Assembly (NCBI GenBank): GCA_036924855.1
Contig: JBAGRP010000001.1
Location: 124,001 to 188,000, forward strand
DNA length: 64,000 nt
Direction: 5' to 3'
Origin: Nitrobacteraceae bacterium AZCC 2146
GTDB lineage: Bacteria; Pseudomonadota; Alphaproteobacteria; Rhizobiales; Xanthobacteraceae
A model generated the notes under the pieces. It was not told where the DNA came from. It saw nothing but the letters and a program-made list of their open reading frames with translations, and did no database searches. Made by a program: the position numbers and the translations under genes. Below are positions 8,865-17,282 of the stretch, piece by piece; position 1 is the first letter of the stretch, and every line of letters begins with the position of its first letter.

Positions 8865-9737
8865 ATGATGACAAAACCAACGGTTCCCGGCCCCGATCCC
8901 GATACGCGCACCCCGAAGTTCAAGCTGCCGCCGCTTGCCTGCGATGCGCACACCCACATCTTCGGGCCCGGCGCCAAGTATCCCTATGTGGGCTCCTACA
9001 TCCCGCCAGACGCGCCGTTGGAGGATTTCCAGAAGCTGCACAAGAAGCTCGGCATCGGCCGCGCCGTGATCGTCAATGCCAGCGTGCACGGCACCGACAA
9101 CAGCGTCGCGCTCGATGCCATCAAGGTCAGCGAGGGTCGCTACCGTGCGGTGGCCAATATCGACGGCACTATTACCGAGAAGGGCCTGCAGGAGCTGCAC
9201 GAGGGCGGCTTCCGCGGCTGCCGCTTCAACTTCGTGCGGCATCTCGGCGGCGTGCCGGACATGAAGGTGTTTCACCGCATCATCGACATGATCGCGCCGC
9301 TGAACTGGCACGTCGATCTGCACTTCGACGCGATCGACCTGCCGGAATATGCCGGCCTGCTGGCCAAGCTGCCGGTGCGCTACACCATCGACCATATGGG
9401 CCGCGTGAAAGCGGCGGACGGTCTCGATCAACTGCCGTTCCGCACCCTGATCGAACTGATGCAGCGCGACGAGAAGTGCTGGGTCAAGGTGTCGGGCTGC
9501 GAACGCATCACGTCGGCAGGCCCGCCCTTCACCGACGCCGTGCCCTTTGCGCGAAAAATCTGCGAGACCGCGGTGGATCGCGTGATCTGGGGCACCGACT
9601 GGCCGCATCCCAACGTCAAGGCGATGCCCAACGATGGCGACCTGGTCGATCTGATTCCGCTGTTCGCGCCGGAGCCGGACGTGCAGCAGAAGATCCTCGT
9701 CGATAATCCCGCGCGGCTGTTCGAGTTCGATAGTTAA
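8865..9737 (+). CDS. amidohydrolase-family lactonase, LigI-like (2-pyrone-4,6-dicarboxylate hydrolase)
   Basis: A 290-residue TIM-barrel amidohydrolase. It shows the cog3618/LigI pattern: CDAHTHIFGP with His29 and His31, GFRGCRFNFVRHLGG, WHVDLHFDAIDLPE, the barrel His in YTIDHMGRVK, and the catalytic Asp in WGTDWPHPN. LigI hydrolyses 2-pyrone-4,6-dicarboxylate to 4-oxalomesaconate in the protocatechuate 4,5-cleavage pathway. The GalB-like and LigK-like genes downstream catalyse the following two steps, which supports the call. Related hydrolases with other lactone substrates exist, so the exact substrate is inferred. Confidence 0.8.
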   Translation: MMTKPTVPGPDPDTRTPKFKLPPLACDAHTHIFGPGAKYPYVGSYIPPDAPLEDFQKLHKKLGIGRAVIVNASVHGTDNSVALDAIKVSEGRYRAVANIDGTITEKGLQELHEGGFRGCRFNFVRHLGGVPDMKVFHRIIDMIAPLNWHVDLHFDAIDLPEYAGLLAKLPVRYTIDHMGRVKAADGLDQLPFRTLIELMQRDEKCWVKVSGCERITSAGPPFTDAVPFARKICETAVDRVIWGTDWPHPNVKAMPNDGDLVDLIPLFAPEPDVQQKILVDNPARLFEFDS

Positions 9738-9766
9738 GCGCGCCGGCGCCAAGGGATGAACAGAAC

Positions 9767-11083
9767 ATGAGTCAATCAACCGCAACCATGGATGCTCCCG
9801 CGACGATGCGTTCGCGACCGCGGCGCTGGTGGACGCAGCTTTGGGTGCAGGTGCTGATCGCCATGGCGTTCGGCGTCTTGCTCGGGATCTTCGATCCCGA
9901 TCTGGCGACGAAGATGCAGCCGTTCGGCGATGCCTTCATCAAGGCGATCCGGATGCTGATCGGTCCGATCATCTTCTGCACCGTCGTGCACGGCATCGCG
10001 CATATGTCGAACATGACCCGTGTTGGTCGAATCGCCGTCAAATCCCTGGCTTATTTTGAAGTGATGACGACGATCGCGATTATCATCGGGCTTGTTGCCG
10101 TCAACCTGCTGAAGCCCGGCGTCGGCATGAACATCGATGCCTCGACGATCAATGCCAGCATCGTCGAACCCTATGTGAAGCAGACGGCCGCTGTCGGGCT
10201 CGTGCCGTTCCTGATGAACATCATTCCCAACACCTTTATCGGCGCTTTCGCCGAGGGCAATATCCTCCAGGTGCTGTTCATCTCGGTGATGTGCGGCTTC
10301 TCCCTGACCTGGCTCGGGGATCGTGCCAAACCCATGGTCGATATCGTCGATGTCGCTGCGAAGATGGTGTTCGGCATCGTCAACATCGTGATGCTGGCGG
10401 CACCCGTCGGAGCGTTCGGCGCGATCGCCTTCACGGTCGGAAAATTCGGCCTTGGCTCGCTGGCGTCTCTCGGCAAGCTGCTCGGCGGGTTCTATTTGAC
10501 CTGCGTTATCTTCATCGTGGTCGCGTTCCTGCCGGTTGCCATGCTGTGCGGCTTCAGTCTGTTCAAGCTGATCCGGTACATCTGGGAAGAAATCCTCGTC
10601 TGCATCGCGACGACGTCATCCGAAGTGGTGATGCCCCGCCTGATGTCCAAGCTCGAATTTCTTGGCTGCGAAGAAAGCGTTGTTGGTCTTGTCGTACCAA
10701 CCGGTTACTCGTTCAACTTGGACGGAACCTGCCTTTATCTCGCAACGGCCTCGGTTTTTCTGGCGCAGGCAACCAACACTCAGTTCGATCTCAGTCATCA
10801 GATCGGGCTGTTGTTGATTCTGTTGATCACCTCGAAAGGCGCTGCAGGTATCGCCGGTGCGGCCTTTGTCGTGCTCGCGGCGACGCTGTCTGCGGCGCAA
10901 TCGATCCCGGTCGCAAGTGTCGCGTTGATCCTCGGCATTCACCGGCTGATGTCGCAGGGGCTGACGCCGACCAATTTTATCGGCAATGCCGTGGCAACGA
11001 TCGTGATCGCGAAGTGGGAAAAGGCACTGGACGAGCGCCGCATGCAGCAGGTGCTCGACGGCCAAATAACCTGGAAGGGCTGA
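9767..11083 (+). CDS. DctA-type dicarboxylate:cation symporter (DAACS family)
   Basis: A 438-residue multi-pass transporter with DAACS family signatures: IKAIRMLIGPIIFCTVVHGI, NIIPNTFIGAF, the serine-rich re-entrant loop CIATTSSEVVMPRL, the conserved GYSFNLDGTCLYL and TSKGAAGIAGAAFVVL. DctA imports succinate, fumarate or malate. Located between the LigI-like and GalB-like genes, it may import a substrate or intermediate with two carboxyl groups. Length is normal for the family (about 430-445). Confidence 0.93.
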   Translation: MSQSTATMDAPATMRSRPRRWWTQLWVQVLIAMAFGVLLGIFDPDLATKMQPFGDAFIKAIRMLIGPIIFCTVVHGIAHMSNMTRVGRIAVKSLAYFEVMTTIAIIIGLVAVNLLKPGVGMNIDASTINASIVEPYVKQTAAVGLVPFLMNIIPNTFIGAFAEGNILQVLFISVMCGFSLTWLGDRAKPMVDIVDVAAKMVFGIVNIVMLAAPVGAFGAIAFTVGKFGLGSLASLGKLLGGFYLTCVIFIVVAFLPVAMLCGFSLFKLIRYIWEEILVCIATTSSEVVMPRLMSKLEFLGCEESVVGLVVPTGYSFNLDGTCLYLATASVFLAQATNTQFDLSHQIGLLLILLITSKGAAGIAGAAFVVLAATLSAAQSIPVASVALILGIHRLMSQGLTPTNFIGNAVATIVIAKWEKALDERRMQQVLDGQITWKG

Positions 11084-11149
11084 GCCGCCGATATCCGGCA
11101 CGTGCTGGCCTGAATCGTTTGCTGATAATCTGAGATGGAGAAGAGTCCG

Positions 11150-11872
11150 ATGTCGAAACAGAAAACAGGCCTGGTGGTTTCCGCCCATCCCGGCGATTTC
11201 GTCTGGCGCGCCGGCGGTGCCATCGCGCTGCACGCCAAGAAGGGCTATCGCGTCAAGATCGTGTGCCTTGCCTTCGGCGAGCGCGGTGAATCGCAGTTCG
11301 CCTGGAAGCAGCCCGGTATGACGCTGGAGAAGGTCAAGGCCGGCCGCCGCGACGAGGCCGAGCGCGCCGCCGCCATGCTCGGCGCCGAGATCGAGTTCTT
11401 CGACGCCGGCGATTATCCCTTGCACCTCACCGAGGCGCACAAGGAGCGGCTGATCGATATCTACCGCGAGCTCAATCCTTCGTTCGTGCTGACGCATTCG
11501 CTGGAAGATCCCTACAACGTCGATCATCCCGCCGCGAGCGCCGCCGCTCAGGAGGCGCGCATCATCGCGCAGGCGATGGGCCACAAGCCGGAGGCCGAAT
11601 ACAGCTACAGCGCGCCGCCGGTGTTCCTGTTCGAGCCGCACCAGCCGGAGATGTGCAATTTCAAGCCGCAGGTGATCCTCAACATCGACGAGGTCTGGGA
11701 TATCAAGCGCAAGACGTTTGAAATTTTGGCCGCGCAAAAACATCTGTGGGCCTATTACGAGCGCGTCGCACTTCAGCGCGGCATGCAGGGCGGCCGCAAC
11801 ACCGGCGCCGCGATGACCTATGGCGAGGCCTATCAGCGGCTGTTCCCGATGACCCTGGAGGTATTGGCATGA
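11150..11872 (+). CDS. GalB-like 4-oxalomesaconate hydratase (PIG-L/LmbE fold)
   Basis: A 240-residue PIG-L/LmbE-fold protein. The metal site motif, AHPDD in most deacetylases, here reads [10 protein letters not shown]: His13 and Asp16 are kept but the first Asp, the general base in MshB-type deacetylases, is Gly. A third metal ligand is in [12 protein letters not shown]. In Pseudomonas putida, GalB of this fold hydrates 4-oxalomesaconate to 4-carboxy-4-hydroxy-2-oxoadipate. The next gene, overlapping by ATGA, encodes the aldolase that cleaves that product, so a hydratase role is favoured over deacetylation. The ATG at 11150 has GGAGAAG upstream. Confidence 0.8.
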   Translation: MSKQKTGLVVSAHPGDFVWRAGGAIALHAKKGYRVKIVCLAFGERGESQFAWKQPGMTLEKVKAGRRDEAERAAAMLGAEIEFFDAGDYPLHLTEAHKERLIDIYRELNPSFVLTHSLEDPYNVDHPAASAAAQEARIIAQAMGHKPEAEYSYSAPPVFLFEPHQPEMCNFKPQVILNIDEVWDIKRKTFEILAAQKHLWAYYERVALQRGMQGGRNTGAAMTYGEAYQRLFPMTLEVLA

Positions 11873-12561
11873 AACCGGTCGTTGTCCGAAACATTCAGCG
11901 TGCCGACGCCGATGTCGTAAAACGCCTCGGCGCGCTCGGCGTCTCCACCTCGCACGAGGCCTGTGGCCGTTTCGGCCTGATGAAGACCTATATGCGCCCG
12001 GTCTGGTCTGGCGCCGAAGCCGCGGGCACCGCGGTGACCGTGCTGGCGCAGCCCGGCGACAACTGGATGCTGCACGTGGCGATCGAGCAATGCCGCCCCG
12101 GCGACATGCTGGTGGTGGCCTGCACCACCGACAATACCGACGGCATGTTCGGCGATCTCCTGGCGACGTCGCTGAAGGCGCGCGGTGGTGTCGGCCTGAT
12201 CATCGATGCCGGCTGCCGCGATATCAAGACGCTGCGCGAGATGGGCTTTCCGGTGTGGTCGAAGGCGATCTCCGCCAAGGGCACGGTGAAGGCGACATTG
12301 GGTGCGGTGAATATCCCGGTGGTCTGCGCCGGCGCGCTGGTCAATCCTGGCGATGTCGTCATCGCCGATGAGGACGGCGTGGTGGTGATCCCGCGCACGG
12401 ACGCCGCCGATGTCGCCGTCAAGGGCGAGAAGCGTTTTGCGGAAGAGGAAGGCAAGCGCGAGAAGCTCGCCTCCGGCATTCTCGGCCTCGACATGTACAG
12501 CATGCGCGAGCCGCTGGCGAAGGCCGGCCTCGTCTATGTCGACGATCCCGATCAGGCCTGA
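11869..12561 (+). CDS. ligK: 4-carboxy-4-hydroxy-2-oxoadipate aldolase (LigK/GalC type, RraA-like fold)
   Basis: A 230-residue protein with the RraA-like fold shared by class II CHA aldolases. Visible motifs are [12 protein letters not shown] near the N-terminus, [12 protein letters not shown], the active-site stretch [19 protein letters not shown] (Arg-Asp pair) and [18 protein letters not shown]. The enzyme cleaves CHA (and 4-hydroxy-4-methyl-2-oxoglutarate) to pyruvate plus oxaloacetate or pyruvate, ending the 4,5-cleavage pathway. It starts inside the stop of the GalB-like gene (ATGA), so translation is probably coupled. RraA itself is shorter (about 160 residues) and lacks the C-terminal extension seen here. 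Confidence 0.87.
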   Translation: MKPVVVRNIQRADADVVKRLGALGVSTSHEACGRFGLMKTYMRPVWSGAEAAGTAVTVLAQPGDNWMLHVAIEQCRPGDMLVVACTTDNTDGMFGDLLATSLKARGGVGLIIDAGCRDIKTLREMGFPVWSKAISAKGTVKATLGAVNIPVVCAGALVNPGDVVIADEDGVVVIPRTDAADVAVKGEKRFAEEEGKREKLASGILGLDMYSMREPLAKAGLVYVDDPDQA

Positions 12562-12579
12562 TCCGGACAGGAGGCTTTG

Positions 12580-13428
12580 ATGAAACTCCGCATCCTGCTC
12601 GGCGACCATCCCCACACCGCGGCGCTAAAAAGCGGCGCGGTCAAATCCGATCTCGTCGAACTGGAGTTCGCGAACTATTCGCCGACCAACAAGGGCTTCA
12701 AGCCGATGGTCCGCGAAGGCGCCTTCGACGTCGCGGAGATGGCGATCGTCACCTATTTGATGGCGAAGGCCCACCACAAGCCGATGGTGCTGCTGCCGAG
12801 CGTGATGATGGCGCGGTTTCAGCATTCTTATGCGGTGAGCAACCCGGCTGCCGGAATCGTCAAGCCCAGAGATCTCGAAGGCAAGCGCGTCGGCATCCGC
12901 TCCTTCACCACCACCACCGGCGCGTGGCTGCGCGGCATTCTCGCCAATGACTATGGCGTCGACCTCGAGGCGATCGACTGGGTCACCTTCGAGGATCCGC
13001 ATGTCGCGGAGTACGTCGATACGACCAAGCGTGCGCCGGCCGGCCAGCAGATCATGCAGATGCTGTTCGATGGCGAGTTGGACGCCGTACTCGGCGAGAA
13101 GAGCGACGATCCGCGTGTGCAGTTGCTGTTCCCGGATCCTGCCGCCGAAGAGAAGATATGGTTCGACAGACACGGCGTGGTCCCGGTCAACCACATGACG
13201 GTGGTCAGCAAGGACCTCTCCAATAACCATCCCGAAATCGTGCGCGAGGTCTATCGCATGCTGCAGGAGAGCAGGGCGGCCGCGCAAGGTAAGTCGCCGT
13301 CCTTCAGCGCCAACGAACTGACGCGTTCGCTCGAATTGATCACACGATATTCCGCCCAGCAGGGCCTGATTCCGCGCGCCTACGCCGTCGATGAATTGTA
13401 TGACGACGTCACCCGTGCGCTGCGCTAG
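12580..13428 (+). CDS. 4,5-dihydroxyphthalate decarboxylase-like protein (type 2 binding-protein fold)
   Basis: A 282-residue protein without signal peptide that resembles Pht5/PhtE-type 4,5-dihydroxyphthalate decarboxylase, a family built on the type 2 periplasmic-binding fold. Features: LRILLGDHPHTAALKSG at the start, FDVAEMAIVTYLMAKA, LEGKRVGIRSFTTTTGAWLRG, and MLFDGELDAVLGEK. If it decarboxylates 4,5-dihydroxyphthalate it would yield protocatechuate, feeding the LigI/GalB/LigK steps. However, many homologues are uncharacterised and some act on other aromatic acids. An AGGAGG site precedes the ATG at 12580; a TTG codon directly before it was rejected. Confidence 0.72.
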   Translation: MKLRILLGDHPHTAALKSGAVKSDLVELEFANYSPTNKGFKPMVREGAFDVAEMAIVTYLMAKAHHKPMVLLPSVMMARFQHSYAVSNPAAGIVKPRDLEGKRVGIRSFTTTTGAWLRGILANDYGVDLEAIDWVTFEDPHVAEYVDTTKRAPAGQQIMQMLFDGELDAVLGEKSDDPRVQLLFPDPAAEEKIWFDRHGVVPVNHMTVVSKDLSNNHPEIVREVYRMLQESRAAAQGKSPSFSANELTRSLELITRYSAQQGLIPRAYAVDELYDDVTRALR

Positions 13429-13437
13429 AACTCGGTA

Positions 13438-13566
13438 CCCCTCATCCTCGCCTGAACGCAATTGCGTACGGGCTGGAGGAGCGGCCCCTTGGCCGCGTCT
13501 CGAAGGACGAGGGGATGTTCATCCTCATGGTTCGAGACGGCGCAAGTGCGCCTCCTCACCATGAGG
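13438..13566. repeat. palindromic dispersed repeat (REP-like), opposite sense to 4591-4690
   Basis: Between two catabolic genes. The right unit starts CCTCATGGTTCGAGACGG (from 13523) and ends CCTCCTCACCATGAGG (13566), forming a stem with a short GCAAGTGC loop. It is nearly the reverse complement of the first unit at 4591-4635. The left unit (13438-13516) runs from CCTCATCCTCG to CGAAGGACGAGG. I infer two members of one intergenic repeat family. Confidence 0.65.
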
Positions 13567-13609
13567 GCCGATGGTGCATTCTGAAACAAGAATACCGAGG
13601 ACATCGCCC

Positions 13610-14566
13610 ATGAAGCCTGAACCGATTTTCGATCTCGCCCATCTCGGCCATATGGAAATGCTGACGCCGAAGCCTGACGAGAGTCTGAAGTTCTTCGTCG
13701 ACGTGATGGGCATGACGGTGAGCGGCCGCCAGGGCGAGTCGGTCTATCTGCGCGGCTGGGACGACTATGAGCGCTATTCGCTGAAGCTGACGGCGTCGAA
13801 CACCTCGGGCATGGAGCACATGGCGCTGCGCGCGCGTAGCCCGCAGGCGCTGGAGCGCCGCGTCGCCGCGCTGAAGGGCTCGGAGTTCGCGATCGGCTGG
13901 ACCGACGGCGATCTCGGCCACGGCCCGGCCTATCGCTGCAGGGATCCCGATGGCCATATCGTCGAGCTGTATTACGAGACCGAATGGTACGAAGCGCCGC
14001 CGGAACTCAAGCCCGCGCTGAAAAATCAGGCGCAACGCTTTCCCGCGCGCGGCATCAATGTGCGCCGGCTCGATCACCTCAATTGCCTCGCTGTCGATAT
14101 CAAGGCCAACCGGATTTTCTTCGAGGAGTATCTGGGCCTGCGGCTGACCGAACAGATTGTGCTCAATGACGGCACCGAGGCGGCGATGTGGATGACCATG
14201 TCGAACAAGAGCTATGACTTCGCCTATTCGCGCGATCACTCCGGCACCCACGGCCGCTTTCATCACGTCACCTACGCGCTCGACAGCCGCGAGGACGTGC
14301 TGCGCGCCGCCGATATCTTTCTGGAGAATGGCGTCTACATCGAGACCGGCCCGCACAAGCACGCGATCCAGCAGACCTTCTTCCTCTATGTCTACGAGCC
14401 CGGCGGCAACCGGGTCGAAGTCGCCAATGCCGGCGCGCGGCTCATTCTGGCGCCAGACTGGAAGCCGATCGTCTGGAGCGAGGACGAGCGCAAGAAGGGC
14501 CAGGCCTGGGGCCTGAAGACCATCGAATCCTTCCACACTCACGGCACCCCGCCGGTGGAGGACTAG
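13610..14566 (+). CDS. type I extradiol ring-cleavage dioxygenase (catechol 2,3-dioxygenase family)
   Basis: A 318-residue two-domain vicinal oxygen chelate protein. The N-terminal domain (about 9-125) contains LGHMEMLTPKPDESLKFF; the C-terminal domain (about 152-300) holds the iron site. Probable ligands are His156 (RLDHLNCLA), His218 or His219 (GRFHHVTYAL) and Glu270 (GNRVEV), matching in spacing His153, His214 and Glu265 of XylE. The family opens catechols at the 2,3 (meta) position using Fe(II). The 4,5-cleavage of protocatechuate is classically done by the unrelated LigAB type, so this enzyme may act on another catechol or substitute for it. The ATG with CGAGGAC upstream was chosen over an in-frame GTG 13 codons earlier. 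Confidence 0.88.
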   Translation: MKPEPIFDLAHLGHMEMLTPKPDESLKFFVDVMGMTVSGRQGESVYLRGWDDYERYSLKLTASNTSGMEHMALRARSPQALERRVAALKGSEFAIGWTDGDLGHGPAYRCRDPDGHIVELYYETEWYEAPPELKPALKNQAQRFPARGINVRRLDHLNCLAVDIKANRIFFEEYLGLRLTEQIVLNDGTEAAMWMTMSNKSYDFAYSRDHSGTHGRFHHVTYALDSREDVLRAADIFLENGVYIETGPHKHAIQQTFFLYVYEPGGNRVEVANAGARLILAPDWKPIVWSEDERKKGQAWGLKTIESFHTHGTPPVED

Positions 14567-14605
14567 CCCCGCTCGCCGCATCCTCTGGTACGCATCTTGC
14601 TTTGT

Positions 14606-14630
14606 CCGTGTCGGGTTATTTTGGACACGG
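14606..14630 (+). promoter_or_regulatory. perfect 7-bp hairpin before the NCS1 permease gene
   Basis: CCGTGTC (14606-14612) and its reverse complement GACACGG (14624-14630) flank an 11-base loop. The hairpin lies in the 72-base gap between the dioxygenase stop and the permease start, just before the GGGGGCGAG ribosome site. It could be an attenuating stem for read-through or a leader element. There is no T-tract, so it is not a classical intrinsic terminator. Confidence 0.35.
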
Positions 14631-14638
14631 GGGCGAGC

Positions 14639-16051
14639 ATGACCAATTCCGAGTTGCGGGCCGACATTCACAGCATTGAGCCGATTCCGGATGCCGACCG
14701 GGATTCCACCGGGCCGCAGCAGATGTGGATCTGGGCCGGGGCGAACATCGCGCCGGTGAACTGGGCACTCGGCGCGCTCGGCATCATCCTCAAACTCGGC
14801 CTGTGGGAGACCATTGCCGTCATCGTCATCGGCAACCTGTTCGGCTGCGCGATCTTCGGCGCCTTCACGGTGATGGGCCACAAGACCGGCGTCAACCAGA
14901 TGGTGCTGAGCCGCTCGGCCTTTGGCCGCCGCGGTGCCTATCTGCCGAGCCTGCTGATGTTCCTGATGACGCTGGGCTGGATCGGCGTGAACACCTATTT
15001 CCCGGTCAAGATCTCCATGGCCATTCTCGGCCAGTTCGGCATTGCCGATACCTGGATCGCTAATTTCATCGTCATCACCATCGTCATGGTGCTGCAGGTG
15101 GTGATCGGCATCTACGGCTTCTATGCGATCCGCACCTTCGAGAAATATACCGTGCCGGCCACCGTGGCCATCATGGTGCTGATGAGCGTGCTGGCCTGGA
15201 GCCAGCCCGGGGTCGTCAACTGGAATCTGAAGAGCTCATTGCCGCCTGGCGCGCATCTGGCGATGCTGTCGCTGCTGACGACCGCGGTCGGCGTCGGCTG
15301 GGGAATTTCCTGGGTCACCTGGGCCTCGGACTATTCGCGCTTCGTGCCGCGCAGCGCGTCGTCGAAATCCGTGTTTTGGTACAGCTATATCGGCATGTTC
15401 GTGCCGACGGTGTGGCTTGCCGTCCTCGGTGCCACCATCGCGTCCGTCACGCTCGACGCCGATCCGGCCAAGATGGTCAGCGCCGTGTTCGGCGGCGCGG
15501 CTGCCATTCTGGTGCTGCTGATGGTGCTGCATGGCCCGATCGCCAGCAATATCCTCAACGTCTATTCGGCGGCGCTGGCGGCATTGAGCATGGGTCTCAA
15601 GCTGTCGCGAACGGCGCTGGCGCTGATCGTCGGCATAGCCGGCTATCTCGTCACGATCTACTTCATCGCCGCGCCGTCATTCGCGAAAGCCTTCGACAAC
15701 TGGCTGATCAGTCTGCTGCTGTGGATGAGCCCCTATGCTGGCGTCGTCATGGCCGACTTCTTCATCAAGCGGAAAGGCCAGATCGACGTCGCCGAGCTCT
15801 ACAAGTCGCCCGAGGCCAGCGCCTATGGCGACATCAACTGGGCCGGCACGATCGCGTTCCTTGTCGGACTCGTTGCCGGCTGGTCGGTGCAGGACGGCCT
15901 GGTGCCGGCGCTGCAGGGGCCGATCTCGATCAACTTCCTGGGCGGCGCGGATCTGAGCTGGCTGGCGGGGATCGTGGTCGCCGGCGGCGTATATCTGGCG
16001 CTCGACAAGTTCACCGCAACGGCACCGGCCGCGGTGCCAGCGGCGGAGTAG
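14639..16051 (+). CDS. NCS1-family permease (cytosine/purine/allantoin-type)
   Basis: A 470-residue protein with about 12 hydrophobic helices and NCS1 signatures: QQMWIWAGANIAPVNWALGALG, GHKTGVNQMVLSRSAFGRRGAYLPS, and WVTWASDYSRFVP in the helix 6 region. NCS1 carriers take up nucleobases, hydantoins, allantoin or related heterocycles with Na+ or H+. The substrate cannot be read from sequence. It lies last in the catabolic block, after a 72-base gap with a hairpin, so it may be partly independent. GGGGGCGAG precedes the chosen ATG. Confidence 0.88.
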   Translation: MTNSELRADIHSIEPIPDADRDSTGPQQMWIWAGANIAPVNWALGALGIILKLGLWETIAVIVIGNLFGCAIFGAFTVMGHKTGVNQMVLSRSAFGRRGAYLPSLLMFLMTLGWIGVNTYFPVKISMAILGQFGIADTWIANFIVITIVMVLQVVIGIYGFYAIRTFEKYTVPATVAIMVLMSVLAWSQPGVVNWNLKSSLPPGAHLAMLSLLTTAVGVGWGISWVTWASDYSRFVPRSASSKSVFWYSYIGMFVPTVWLAVLGATIASVTLDADPAKMVSAVFGGAAAILVLLMVLHGPIASNILNVYSAALAALSMGLKLSRTALALIVGIAGYLVTIYFIAAPSFAKAFDNWLISLLLWMSPYAGVVMADFFIKRKGQIDVAELYKSPEASAYGDINWAGTIAFLVGLVAGWSVQDGLVPALQGPISINFLGGADLSWLAGIVVAGGVYLALDKFTATAPAAVPAAE

Positions 16052-16223
16052 GCTACGGGTGATGCGGCGGTCGCGCGCTCTGCGCGCGGCCCGTGGAGGC
16101 TGGTCGTCGTCATTCGCTGGCGCGACCGCGAACGATGCTCAACAGAAGCGAAATGGCTTCCCCACGCTGCGCGCGGGGGCCACAGGCGAGGCGCGCCGGA
16201 TGTGCAGCTCCACCAGCGTTCAA

Positions 16224-16430
16224 TCAACGCTGCTCGGCTCTTGCTACGCTCCAAAGAAGCGCAGTGAGGCAACCAAACAACAAGATGGCGCCCCCCACCA
16301 ACGGCACGTCGGGCATCAGCGCTGCCACTACGCCGGCGAAGACGACGACCGCGACGATCGCAATTGCAAGGGCGTCGTCGTCCACGAAAAGCCCGATCAG
16401 TTCGCGCAGCGCATTGGCCAGTATGGTCAC
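16224..16430 (-). CDS. small two-helix membrane protein, coupled to upstream gene
   Basis: A 68-residue protein beginning at a GTG that overlaps the stop of the gene at 16427-17176 as GTGA. Sequence: an amphipathic start (TILANALRELIGLFVDDD), a first membrane helix (ALAIAIVAVVVFAGVVAALM) and a second (LVGGAILLFGCLTALLWSVA). The overlap strongly suggests translational coupling and a joint function. I do not recognise the family. The 172 bases between it and the NCS1 gene hold nothing I can call. Confidence 0.7.
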   Translation of the reverse strand: MTILANALRELIGLFVDDDALAIAIVAVVVFAGVVAALMPDVPLVGGAILLFGCLTALLWSVARAEQR

Positions 16431-17176
16431 GACAAAACCTCCGCCTTCGGGCGGCGTGCCAGCACGACTGCCGCGCCGCTGACAGCCAGAAACATCGCTG
16501 CAAATCCGACGATGGCCAGATCCGAGCCCGGCCAGGCCACTCCGAGACCTTCGCCGGTCCAAAAGACACCAAACGCGGACAGCATGATGCCGACGGCGAA
16601 TTTGAGCGTGTTTTCCGGAACCCGCGCCAACGGCCGATGCACGATCAAGCCGACCGCAGCGACCGCCAGACATGCCGCAACAGCGCCGACGCTCGCGGGA
16701 ATGAGCATTCCGTGGCCGCTACCTAGCGCAATCACGATGAACACGACTTCAAGCCCTTCGAGAAGTACCGCCTTGAAGGTCGTCAGCGCCGCAACCCAAT
16801 CGAGCCGGGCCTCGTTGCGGCTGGCCTGCTCGCGCAGTTCTGCGGTCTCGGCCGCAAACGCCGTCGCTTCATCATGGAGCGGGATGACGCCCGCCGCGCG
16901 CAGGATCGCCTTTCGCAGCCACCGCATGCCGAACAGTAACAGCAGAACTCCAATGACGAGCTGCAGCAGCCGCAGCGGCACATGATCGAGCAGCGGGCCG
17001 AGCGCCACGACGATGAGCGCCAGCACGATCAGGCCGGCGAGGCTACCAAGCCCGGCTGGCCGCCAGCCGCGAACGATGGCGACGGCCAGCACGATCGTCA
17101 GAGCCTCAACCGCCTCAACCAGCGAGGCCAGGAACGCGGCCGTCATTACCGGCCAGACGAGGGCCAGACTACCCAT
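16427..17176 (-). CDS. multi-pass membrane protein (COG4280-like), possible transporter
   Basis: A 249-residue protein with about six to seven hydrophobic helices. Two glutamate-containing helices form a repeated pattern: FLASLVEAVEALTIVLAVA near the N-terminus and VLLEGLEVVFIVIALGSG in the middle, each followed by basic residues. Such inverted-repeat E-motifs are seen in metal/cation exporters (UPF0016/GDT1, LysE-like), but I cannot place it firmly; COG4280 proteins look like this. The ATG giving MGSLALVWPVM was chosen as the hydrophobic region starts there; an in-frame extension of 13 codons is less likely. Confidence 0.68.
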   Translation of the reverse strand: MGSLALVWPVMTAAFLASLVEAVEALTIVLAVAIVRGWRPAGLGSLAGLIVLALIVVALGPLLDHVPLRLLQLVIGVLLLLFGMRWLRKAILRAAGVIPLHDEATAFAAETAELREQASRNEARLDWVAALTTFKAVLLEGLEVVFIVIALGSGHGMLIPASVGAVAACLAVAAVGLIVHRPLARVPENTLKFAVGIMLSAFGVFWTGEGLGVAWPGSDLAIVGFAAMFLAVSGAAVVLARRPKAEVLS

Positions 17177-17282
17177 GGCGCAATACCCCCGTTGTGAGGG
17201 GCGGACAATTTTCAAGCTCGCTCGTCATCCGCATATTCTTCCTGACTCTGGTCACGGGAATGCAACGCCCTTTTTCAAAGAC

